The translations under genes and the position numbers were made by a program. Positions 46,207-53,816 of a stretch of DNA of 64,000 bases are shown in pieces. The notes under the pieces were generated by a model, which saw only the letters and a list, made by a program, of their open reading frames with translations, was not told the DNA's origin and ran no database searches. Location: contig JAVBPB010000048.1 in assembly GCA_031549965.1 (NCBI GenBank), positions 62,001-126,000 on the forward strand, in the 5' to 3' direction. Numbering within the stretch: the stretch's first letter is position 1; every line of letters starts with the position of its first letter. Source of the DNA: JAVBPB01 sp031549965. GTDB taxonomy: Bacteria > Bacillota > Clostridia > Lachnospirales > Lachnospiraceae.

Positions 46207-47293
46207 TATAGAAAATTCCATTAAAAAAAGTTTCATTAAAAAGTTAACACTAAATATTTTACAGTCTATTCTATTTACCGGTATAATCTTTTTTGGGATT
46301 TCATATTTGGTTCAAATAATTTACAGACAATACTCATTTAAAGCGACCGATCATATATATATAATAGCCAATAAATTTAAAGATAATATAGTCATAATTT
46401 TTATTATGTTAATACTTTTAGTTGCATTAATTGTACTATATATAAATTGGCATTCTCTAGTAGAAAATTTAAGCTTGATTGGAAATGCAAGTGAAAAAAT
46501 TATTGATGGAACGGATGACTTTATAATTCTTCCTTCTACTTTAAAAGAATTAGAATTAAAAATGAACCAAATAAAACAAGATGCCATCAGAAATGTACGT
46601 ATTGCAAAAGACACCGAACAAAGGAAAAATGACCTAATTGTATACCTTGCACATGATCTAAAAACTCCTTTAACTTCTGTTATTGGCTATTTAACCCTAC
46701 TTAGAGATGAATTGGAGATTTCACCTGTTCTAAGAGAAAAATACTTATCCGTTTCATTAGAAAGAGCAGAAAAATTAGAATCTCTAATAAATGAATTTTT
46801 TGAAATTGCCAGATTCAATTTAACCCACCTAACCCTTGAATTAAGCAGAGTCAACCTAACACGATTATTTGAGCAAATTTCATATGAATTTAAACCCATG
46901 TTTCAAGAAAAAAACCTAACATATTCCCTACAAATTGCCCCAAATCAAGAGATAAAATGTGATGTAGATAAAATGCAAAGAGTCTTTGACAACCTAATCA
47001 GAAATGCAGTTTATTATAGTTATCCCAACACAAACATAGAAATCAATATAAATCAGAACAATAATTTTTTAGAAATTCATTTTAAAAACTTTGGAAATAC
47101 CATTCCAGAGGGAAAATTAGAACGGATTTTTGAGCAGTTCTACAGACTTGATTCTTCAAGATCAAGTAAAACCGGAGGCTCTGGTCTTGGGCTTTCCATT
47201 TCCAAAGAAATAGTTGAATTACATGGTGGTAAAATTACAGCCCACAGTGCAGATGAAATCATTGAATTCACTATATATCTTCCAACAATATAA
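46199..47293 (+). CDS. VanS-like sensor histidine kinase
   Basis: The start is uncertain: TTG at 46199 (12 bases after GGGGAG) is favoured over TTG at 46187, giving 364 residues. Two membrane helices (about 18-42 and 63-82) enclose a short loop. DHp motif YLAHDLKTPLTSVIGYLTLLRDE contains His152, very close to VanS. ATP-binding motifs are FDNLIRNAVYYS, RIFEQFYRLDSSRS and GGSGLGLSISK. It overlaps the VanR-like gene. The signal is probably cell-wall stress or a glycopeptide, which is inference. Confidence 0.9.
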   Translation: MNNIENSIKKSFIKKLTLNILQSILFTGIIFFGISYLVQIIYRQYSFKATDHIYIIANKFKDNIVIIFIMLILLVALIVLYINWHSLVENLSLIGNASEKIIDGTDDFIILPSTLKELELKMNQIKQDAIRNVRIAKDTEQRKNDLIVYLAHDLKTPLTSVIGYLTLLRDELEISPVLREKYLSVSLERAEKLESLINEFFEIARFNLTHLTLELSRVNLTRLFEQISYEFKPMFQEKNLTYSLQIAPNQEIKCDVDKMQRVFDNLIRNAVYYSYPNTNIEININQNNNFLEIHFKNFGNTIPEGKLERIFEQFYRLDSSRSSKTGGSGLGLSISKEIVELHGGKITAHSADEIIEFTIYLPTI

Positions 47294-47406
47294 GCCAAAC
47301 ACAAGCTTTTTAAAACAAAATCTCTGGTCTCTTCTATTTATAATACAGAAAGTACATTTGGTATTTGACAAATAAATTTAATGTTCAATACAATAACCTA
47401 TTGTAA

Positions 47407-47424
47407 GAAATTCTTAAGAATTTC
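47407..47424. promoter_or_regulatory. Perfect 18-bp palindrome upstream of VanZ-carboxypeptidase gene
   Basis: GAAATTCTTAAGAATTTC is its own complement. With its left flank it reads TTGTAAGAAATT, close to what I recall as the VanR box. A -10-like TATAAT at 47484-47489 has no good -35, as expected for an activator-dependent promoter. Site identity is inference. Confidence 0.5.
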
Positions 47425-47536
47425 CGAAGAAAATCAGAATAAATACATAAGCCTTTTCAAATAAATTACTCCATCTATATTGATATAATATCTGTATAAA
47501 GATTACACATTATATTAAAACAGATTGGAGTTTTTT

Positions 47537-49072
47537 ATGCTTATTAATTATATTTATGCCTCCCTAAACTATGTAGTTCCAGGAATGTTTTCCTATTTAA
47601 TTTTAAGAGTCCTATATAAAGCAATTTTAAAATATCAAAACAAAAAAACTTCCTTATTAACAGAGATTGTAAGTTTTTGCTTATCCATTTATATGATAAT
47701 TATGTTTTCAGCAACAATATCACCTGTATTTGGCTTCAACCCTAACATAAATCTTAACACTAGAATTAATTTAATACCATTCTATACCATTGGTGAATAT
47801 ATAAATTCAATAACTTTAGGAAGCTATCATATTAATTTAAATTTTTTTGGGAATATTATAATGTTTATCCCTCTTGGAATATCCTATCCCATTATATCAA
47901 ATCGTTATGAAAGATTCATACCAGTACTTATTACCGGATTTCTTACCTCATCTCTCATAGAATTCTGCCAGCTTTTTCTATCAAGAGGAACAGATATTGA
48001 TGATGTTATATTAAACACATTTGGTACAATTTTAGGCTATACAATATACAAAACAGTAATTAGAATATTTCCTTTAATCAGAACCTTATGTGGTACCATT
48101 AAAATAATTAATGAAGAAAAAAATTATTTTCCAAAGGATGGTAAATATATTATTGTTTGCACATTTGTTATGGCAACATGTGTGTGCATTACTGGCTTTA
48201 CAAAGTTTTCAACCACACAAAATTTTCCTACACAATTTTCGACCCCACCTGAAAAAATGGGAATGATAAAGGTAAGTATGCAAGATTCAATTAATCTAGT
48301 AGCGAACAATGCCTGCGTCTATTCAATTGACGAAAATGATTTTATATTTTCCAAAGGGCTTAATGACACCATTGCCCCTGCAAGCACTACAAAACTATTA
48401 ACCGCTATGGTTGTATTAGATAATTGCTCATTAGATGAAATTGTTACCGTTGGTAATGAAATCTCTCTAATAGCCCCAAATTCTTCAACTGCACATTTAA
48501 AATTAGGTGATAAATGCACCATAAAAATGCTATTAGAAGCACTACTATTACCATCAGGAAATGATGCCGCATATGTTTTAGCCAACTATGTAGGTAACAA
48601 AATGCTAGAACAATTCAACATTACCAATCACACTATAGAAGATTCCATCTACACTTTTATAGAAACTATGAATCAAAAAGCCCAAAACATAAATGCTGTC
48701 TGTTCCAATTTCACTACTCCTGATGGTTTTGACAGCCCCAATCAATACACTACAGTTAAGGATATGACCATTATTTCTAAAGAATTTCTAAACTATAACA
48801 CATTAAAAGAAATAGTTTCAAAACCAATTATTCACGAAACTTTTTTAAACGGTCAAGAAGTCACTTACAAAAACACAAACCTATTATTAGACAAAAATTC
48901 ACCTTACTTTAATAAAAATGTGAAAGGCTTAAAAACCGGAAGTTCAAATAAAGCTGGGTGTTGTTTAATTTCAACTGCCATTATAAACAAACGTTCATAT
49001 ATTATAATTGTTATGGATTCTACCAAGGAAGGCAGATATTTAGATACGCTAGAACTGCTTAATTCTTTATAA
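47537..49072 (+). CDS. VanZ domain fused to D-Ala-D-Ala carboxypeptidase (peptidase S11)
   Basis: ATG at 47537 (TGGAG six bases upstream; a TTG at 47525 precedes it) gives 511 residues. Residues 1-185 are a VanZ-like membrane domain with about five helices and NTRINLIPFYTIGEY, FFGNIIMFIPLGI and GTDIDDVILNTFG. A sixth helix (205-221) leads to an extracellular serine peptidase: S283-T-T-K286, S340-G-N, and KTG in GLKTGSSNKAG. The second half is like DacA/PBP5-type D,D-carboxypeptidases that trim the terminal D-Ala. VanZ and such a peptidase are usually separate. It follows the VanRS-like genes with a 243-base gap. Confidence 0.88.
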   Translation: MLINYIYASLNYVVPGMFSYLILRVLYKAILKYQNKKTSLLTEIVSFCLSIYMIIMFSATISPVFGFNPNINLNTRINLIPFYTIGEYINSITLGSYHINLNFFGNIIMFIPLGISYPIISNRYERFIPVLITGFLTSSLIEFCQLFLSRGTDIDDVILNTFGTILGYTIYKTVIRIFPLIRTLCGTIKIINEEKNYFPKDGKYIIVCTFVMATCVCITGFTKFSTTQNFPTQFSTPPEKMGMIKVSMQDSINLVANNACVYSIDENDFIFSKGLNDTIAPASTTKLLTAMVVLDNCSLDEIVTVGNEISLIAPNSSTAHLKLGDKCTIKMLLEALLLPSGNDAAYVLANYVGNKMLEQFNITNHTIEDSIYTFIETMNQKAQNINAVCSNFTTPDGFDSPNQYTTVKDMTIISKEFLNYNTLKEIVSKPIIHETFLNGQEVTYKNTNLLLDKNSPYFNKNVKGLKTGSSNKAGCCLISTAIINKRSYIIIVMDSTKEGRYLDTLELLNSL

Positions 49073-49390
49073 GCCAGCCTTTCTACATGATTTCTACAAA
49101 TATTTTAACTTTTGTGAAATGGTTGCAATTAGGTTAATAATAACAATAGATATATTTACAATTAATTTACCGTTTTGAAAGGACTTTTTCAGTGACCTCA
49201 TTATATGATTAATACATTTTTAATTTTTAGAATTTTCAGAATACACATTGAAATATTCTTAATTTTATATTAATTTCTCATACAATATATTTGACAAATA
49301 TTAATACAAGATATATAATTATAATTAGATTATTTAACTGTTAATGTATGTTAGCGGATTTATATCAAAATTCTAATTAGGAGTGATTAT
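49073..49390. other. Intergenic region with short repeat copy
   Basis: No gene was found. AAAGGACTTTTTCAGT at 49178-49193 repeats the right arm of the inverted repeat at 23644-23700. AGGAG for the chemoreceptor lies at the right end. The rest is AT-rich and probably holds the chemoreceptor promoter. Confidence 0.5.
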
Positions 49391-50746
49391 ATGAAAAATT
49401 TAAAAATTGGTGCCAAAATTGTCCTGGGTTTTGTAGTTGTAATTGTTTTAATGATTGTAACAATTTTTACTGTTTATTTAACTTCATCACTAAAGAATTC
49501 AATTTATATTGTTATTGGTCTGACGGTGCTTTCAATTATAATTGCTATTGCAATTGCAATTGTGCTATCTAATAGCATAAAAAAACCTATGATTTTTGTA
49601 TCAAATTATATTGACAGTATTGCAAAAACAGGAAACCTTTCATTAGTTAAGGAAAATGTTGCTTTATCTGAAAAATACTCTTCAAGTAATGACGAAGTAA
49701 GTCAAATTGTTAAAGCTGCAAATAGTTTATTTGATTTAATGTTATTCCAAGGAAGTATCTTGCAAAAAATTGCTGACAAAGATATAAGTGGCTATGTAAA
49801 ATTACGTTCCGATAAATGTACTGTAGGCTTAATCGCTACCTCATTACTTGATCAGCTAAACAATGTATTTGAAAATTTACGTTCTTCTTCTGAACAAGTA
49901 TCAGACGCTTCAAGACAGATGGCTGATGGTGCTCAATCATTAGCACAAGGTGCAACTGAACAAGCTTCTGCTATTGAAGAACTTTCAGCTTCCATTGCAC
50001 ATGTTGCCGGAATTACTACAGAAAACACATCATTGGCTCACAATGCTTCAGAATTAAGTGATTCAGTTAAAGAAAATGCAGTAAAAAGTAACCAGCAAAT
50101 GGATAATATGATGAAAGCTGTAAAAGAAATTAATGAAGCCAGCCAGCGTATAAGCAAAGTAATTAAAGTTATTGATGATATTGCTTTCCAAACTAATATT
50201 TTAGCATTAAACGCTGCTGTTGAGGCCGCAAGAGCTGGACAACATGGAAAAGGGTTTGCTGTTGTTGCAGAAGAGGTTCGAAACTTAGCTGCTAAAAGTG
50301 CTGAAGCTGCTAAAGATACTGGCGAGTTAATAAATAATTCAATAGAAAAAGCACAATTAGGTTCAAAAATAGCTGAGGAAACTGCCAACAGCCTAAACGA
50401 AATTGTGAATGGAATTAATGAGAGCAGTAATATTATTAGTAAAATTTCTACATATTCAGAAGAACAATCCTCTGCAATTAATCAAATTAATACAGGTATA
50501 AATCAGGTGGCTCAAGTTGTTCAACAAAATAGTGCAACCAGTCAACAAAGTGCTGCATCTGCACAGGAAATGTCAAGTCAGTCATATTTATTAACAGAAC
50601 TTGTTTCACAATTTAAACTTCGTAATAATTCTAACAGAGGTAATAATTCTAACAGAGGTAATAGTGTTATTTCTTGCTCTATACCACAGAAAAAAGCTCA
50701 AAAGCAAAGTGTCATTTCACTAGAAGATAATTTTGGTAAATACTAG
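49391..50746 (+). CDS. Methyl-accepting chemotaxis-like protein lacking a periplasmic sensor
   Basis: This 451-residue protein has two N-terminal membrane helices (about 8-30 and 38-60) separated by only a few residues, so there is almost no extracellular domain. A HAMP-like region with NSIKKPMIF follows, then a linker (65-160) and the classic hairpin tip (IKVIDDIAFQTNILALNAAVEAARAGQHGKGFAVVAEEVRNLA). It may sense membrane state, internal signals or partner proteins. NNSNRGNNSNRG repeats lie near the C-terminus, which ends SLEDNFGKY, like the other receptor here. Confidence 0.9.
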   Translation: MKNLKIGAKIVLGFVVVIVLMIVTIFTVYLTSSLKNSIYIVIGLTVLSIIIAIAIAIVLSNSIKKPMIFVSNYIDSIAKTGNLSLVKENVALSEKYSSSNDEVSQIVKAANSLFDLMLFQGSILQKIADKDISGYVKLRSDKCTVGLIATSLLDQLNNVFENLRSSSEQVSDASRQMADGAQSLAQGATEQASAIEELSASIAHVAGITTENTSLAHNASELSDSVKENAVKSNQQMDNMMKAVKEINEASQRISKVIKVIDDIAFQTNILALNAAVEAARAGQHGKGFAVVAEEVRNLAAKSAEAAKDTGELINNSIEKAQLGSKIAEETANSLNEIVNGINESSNIISKISTYSEEQSSAINQINTGINQVAQVVQQNSATSQQSAASAQEMSSQSYLLTELVSQFKLRNNSNRGNNSNRGNSVISCSIPQKKAQKQSVISLEDNFGKY

Positions 50747-50784
50747 TTTATACATTATAATCTTATAAGTCATAACACAAAAAA

Positions 50785-50817
50785 CCCAAGAATTTTTTTG
50801 AATTTCTTGGGTTTTTA
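50785..50817. terminator. Intrinsic terminator after chemoreceptor
   Basis: CCCAAGAA and TTCTTGGG form an 8-bp stem followed by TTTTT on the plus strand, with A runs on the other side. Confidence 0.88.
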
Positions 50818-50864
50818 TGTTTTTACACATTTACTACTTTACACAAGTGCAAGTAGCAAAAAAA

Positions 50865-51506
50865 TTATTTTTGTAAATTTAGATCATTTATATTAAATGG
50901 TGTGCATATTCCATTTTTATCCAAAACCGCCCTATCTCCAGATAAAGCATCTACTGTATATATTCCATCATATACAAAGTTAGTTACTTTCCCACCTGTA
51001 TATGTTTTTGCCCCTGTTTTAACTTTAACTTTTGAGCCTACATTTATGGTTTCTTTAACTATTTGACCATTCCATGTCAAAATAAATTTGTCCGGATTAG
51101 TGTATAGTGTTTTTAACTTAGTTGTTGTGCTTCCCCAATCAGATAATTGAAAATGAGGCTTATCTATAATAGATTTCCAATCTCCACCCCATTCAAGTCC
51201 TAACTTCTTTCCAATTCCTCCAATCTTAGTAAAGAAATTGTCATTGTCATAATAAGCACCTTTTCCGTCATTTCTATAAAAATCAAATGCAACCCCCCAT
51301 TGATGCATTGAACTAAAACTGCTGCCTTTTGAATTTGTTACTATTTTTCCGGGTTTTGTGCGGCCAATTGCGTATAAATCATCCTGTTCCTTTATAGTAC
51401 GAAGGCATTCTGAAATTCCTATATTATATCCTTGTCTTTTACAGTCTATGATTAATTTATTAGCTAACTCCTGTAATGTTGGATGGCATTGTTTGATGTC
51501 TCTCAT
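50865..51506 (-). CDS. M15-family D-Ala-D-Ala/L-Ala-D-Glu peptidase (endolysin-like)
   Basis: ATG at 51506 gives about 213 residues with no signal peptide. The catalytic domain shows GISECLRTIKEQDDLYAIGRT, SSMHQWGVAFDFYRND and WGGDWKSIIDKPHFQL, placing the zinc-binding H...D...H of the M15C/VanY-like group. The C-terminal 70 residues (VNVGSKVKVKTGAKTYTGGK) form an SH3-like wall-binding domain. The lack of a signal peptide and this layout suit a phage or prophage endolysin remnant, or release by another route. No holin or phage genes flank it. Confidence 0.82.
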   Translation of the reverse strand: MRDIKQCHPTLQELANKLIIDCKRQGYNIGISECLRTIKEQDDLYAIGRTKPGKIVTNSKGSSFSSMHQWGVAFDFYRNDGKGAYYDNDNFFTKIGGIGKKLGLEWGGDWKSIIDKPHFQLSDWGSTTTKLKTLYTNPDKFILTWNGQIVKETINVGSKVKVKTGAKTYTGGKVTNFVYDGIYTVDALSGDRAVLDKNGICTPFNINDLNLQK

Positions 51507-51684
51507 ATTACCAAATCCTTTCTTCATGTGCTATTCTAATACTTAAAAATTTTAGCATTAGATATTTATATTCTATGAGGTATTGTTATAAATTGTGAAT
51601 ACTAGATTTTAACTTCATTTTTGTATATTATTATTTAAAATGGAAATAATTAAATTATTATATAATATAGAGGAGAATGAAAAC

Positions 51685-51861
51685 ATGGAAATGAATAAAG
51701 TTGTTTGCGATTGCTTAGATCTTACTGTCCAAGATATCAAAGATGCAATATCAAATGGAGCAAAATCTTATGAAGAGGTTGAGGAAATGACTCAAGTAGG
51801 CACTATTTGCGAGGCATGTATAGATGACGTAAAGGAACTTGTTGAAGAATTATTGGGTTAA
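51685..51861 (+). CDS. BFD-like [2Fe-2S] protein
   Basis: The ATG at 51685, nine bases after AGGAG, gives 58 residues. Cysteine pairs VVCDCLDLT and GTICEACIDDV with 30-some residues between form the BFD-like [2Fe-2S] site. In other bacteria such small proteins release iron or carry electrons. It is monocistronic with a strong terminator after it. Confidence 0.85.
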   Translation: MEMNKVVCDCLDLTVQDIKDAISNGAKSYEEVEEMTQVGTICEACIDDVKELVEELLG

Positions 51862-51877
51862 GAATAATTAAAAAAGT

Positions 51878-51943
51878 GACTGCCGCAAAAGTAATTTTAG
51901 GTTAATATTATTAACTTATAATTACTTTTGCAGCAGTCTTTTT
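51878..51943. terminator. Terminator, long stem
   Basis: GACTGCCGCAAAAGTAATT pairs (one mismatch) with AATTACTTTTGCAGCAGTC around a loop of about 22 bases, then TTTTTT. It serves the BFD gene and may end transcripts from the right-hand genes. Confidence 0.88.
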
Positions 51944-51991
51944 CATTACAATTACTTATATTCTTAAAGTTCTACAATAAAGTCTTGAATA

Positions 51992-52528
51992 TCATATTTT
52001 ATTTTTATCAAACAATTTAGATACAATTAAATTAAACGTATAGAATACTGCCCATCCTATAACTCCTCCAATAATATTCATAACAATATCATCTAACTGA
52101 AAATACCCTCTTTTAGTCAGAAGTTGTACAGTTTCTAACAATACACTGGAAAATAAAAATATAACTACTGACGGAAGAAATTTATTAAAAATACTTAAAA
52201 TTTTAGGAAGAATTAATCCATACGGAATAAACATAATAATGTTTTCTACCACAAATGCTTTTGAATAATCGGTATGTCCCCATGTACCAAACAATACCAA
52301 ATCAATAGAACCTCTTGAACCAGACTCTCTTGAAATCAGAGTAATCTCCAGGATCGCAGCTAAATATATAAGGAATATATACTTAATAACAGTTCCTTTT
52401 AAATCTATCTTTTTACTTTTTTTGTACTTAAATAATATAGTTGGCAGTATCAATATAGTTGCCACAATTATACTAATAGGTACATACTTAGTTACTTCTA
52501 AAACATCATATATAATTATTTCTACCAT
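51992..52528 (-). CDS. VanZ-family membrane protein
   Basis: This 178-residue protein has five hydrophobic helices. VENIIMFIPYGLILPKIL and LLETVQLLTKRGYFQLDDIVMNIIGGVIGW are VanZ hallmarks. VanZ proteins in enterococci give low-level teicoplanin resistance; elsewhere the role is unclear. It is the second VanZ domain within 5 kb, after the fusion protein. Confidence 0.85.
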   Translation of the reverse strand: MVEIIIYDVLEVTKYVPISIIVATILILPTILFKYKKSKKIDLKGTVIKYIFLIYLAAILEITLISRESGSRGSIDLVLFGTWGHTDYSKAFVVENIIMFIPYGLILPKILSIFNKFLPSVVIFLFSSVLLETVQLLTKRGYFQLDDIVMNIIGGVIGWAVFYTFNLIVSKLFDKNKI

Positions 52529-52688
52529 TTCCTACCTCATTTTATTTAAAATCAGCTACTAAGTATTTTGTCTGTATTATTGTTTTTAATAGTTGCCTGC
52601 TAATTTCACATTACTTTGATGTATTTGTTAATTTATTTTAGCATTGGAAGTTGGAAATTTCAAGGAAATTTTATAATTTTTATTTAAC

Positions 52689-53330
52689 CTATTCCTCCTC
52701 TTCTATTTTTCTACTGACTGCTCCCGGCTCCCTTTCAATCTCTCTAAAAAAGTAAATTGCAAATCCACTCACTGTCAACATAAGGCAAGCAGGCCCAATT
52801 AAAATGCCAAAAAATAAAGTAGTACTATTAAACATAAAAAGCATTACCTCAACAACTAACAGTAATACCAAAAAAACAGTTCTAATAAGATAACGCACAG
52901 CAATATCCATTGAATTACGTAAAGTTTTTCCCAATGAGTTTTCATATCTTGCCATTAACGCAAATGCATACAAAAAAGAAAACAAAAATACAAAAATCCC
53001 CACGACTCCAACAATCAAAAATCCCACTGAGCCCTCAAGCCCCTTAAACAATTGAAAATCCAAATAAATTGCATAAGCTGCCAACATACCCAATAACCCT
53101 AATGGAATACCTTTTTTCCAATTTGCCTTAAATGCCTTTAAAAAAGTTCTCCCAATGTACCCTTCCTTATCCTCTACCATCTTAAGGGTAACGGAATATG
53201 CTGCTACTGTTGCAGCTCCCATTGTTACAATAGGGAGACTAAAAAGTAACCAAAGGAAATTTAGTTTAATCATATCTAAAAACCTTAATAAGAACTTATA
53301 TAAACCACTATCTACGCTAAAAATTTTCAT
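52689..53330 (-). CDS. YesL family (DUF624) membrane protein
   Basis: This 213-residue polytopic protein has about five helices. LLRFLDMIKLNFLWLLFSLPIVTMGAATVAAYSVTLKM at the N-terminus and FLYAFALMARYENSLGKTLRNSMDIA are the YesL signature. Genes like this sit with LplBC/YtcP-type sugar transporters, as here, and are presumed to help them. GGAGA precedes the ATG. It follows an unusual inverted-repeat leader. Confidence 0.88.
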   Translation of the reverse strand: MKIFSVDSGLYKFLLRFLDMIKLNFLWLLFSLPIVTMGAATVAAYSVTLKMVEDKEGYIGRTFLKAFKANWKKGIPLGLLGMLAAYAIYLDFQLFKGLEGSVGFLIVGVVGIFVFLFSFLYAFALMARYENSLGKTLRNSMDIAVRYLIRTVFLVLLLVVEVMLFMFNSTTLFFGILIGPACLMLTVSGFAIYFFREIEREPGAVSRKIEEEE

Positions 53331-53401
53331 GTATATCTCTCCAATCTGATTTTTTTGTGTGGGGGGGTTGTATGACGGACGCTTTGCTTTTAGTCTTTCT
53401 A

Positions 53402-53560
53402 CTCCATGGAAGGAGGCTTATTATACTGTGAAAATGCCCACGTGCCAAACATTCCAATGAGCCTATATAAATTTTGAATGCAAAGCTTTCAAAATTATAT
53501 AGTCTCATTTCCATAGCACTAAAGGCATTTTCACAGTATAATAAGCCTCCTTCCATGGAG
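53402..53560. repeat. 37-bp perfect inverted repeat with 85-base loop
   Basis: The arms 53402-53438 and 53524-53560 are exact reverse complements (CTCCATGGAAGG...AAAATGCC). The loop contains a second nested pairing (CTATATAAATTTTGAA against TTTCAAAATTATATAG). As RNA or DNA this would make a very stable long hairpin. Confidence 0.92.
53420..53448 (-). promoter_or_regulatory. Candidate promoter for yesL
   Basis: On the minus strand TTGGCA (53448-53443), 17 bases, then TATAAT (53425-53420) lie ahead of yesL. The -10 is inside the left arm of the 37-bp repeat, so hairpin formation could affect initiation. Confidence 0.45.
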
Positions 53561-53680
53561 ATTTAGTTTTTTGAAGCAAAGCTGGTTATTCAAAATTTAA
53601 AATGTATTTAAAGTCTCTATAACTACTGGACAGTCTAAAATTCTTGAACAACCAGCTTTATTTCGAAAAATCTAATCTCC
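53557..53680. repeat. Second long imperfect inverted repeat
   Basis: GGAGATTTAG...AAAGCTGGTT (53557-53587) and AACCAGCTTT...CTAATCTCC (53650-53680) pair over about 31 bases with a few mismatches. It overlaps the end of the 37-bp repeat by four bases, so two large hairpins stand in tandem. Confidence 0.8.
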
Positions 53681-53737
53681 TTCTTATCTTAAAATTCTAT
53701 GTAAGTCATTGGATAAAGTATCTATTAATAAGCCAAA

Positions 53738-53784
53738 TGACCCAAAGGGCACCCTAGGGAAATTTCCTAAAGCCCAAAGGGTCA
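53738..53784 (-). terminator. Hairpin after solute-binding protein gene
   Basis: TGACCC/GGGTCA and GGGC/GCCC pair with a small AAA internal bulge. A weak T stretch follows on the minus strand. It likely ends the transporter transcript. Confidence 0.45.
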
Positions 53785-53816
53785 AAGACCTAATTCAAAG
53801 CTCAATCTAAAGCCAA

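Noticed and set aside
45511..49072. A vancomycin-resistance operon
   Set aside because: VanRS-like and VanZ/carboxypeptidase genes are present but no vanH, D-Ala-D-Lac/Ser ligase or vanX is in the window.
53317..53556. Minus-strand 79-codon open frame upstream of yesL
   Set aside because: It lies across the 37-bp inverted repeat, has no ribosome binding site and no protein-like composition; it is a by-product of the repeat.
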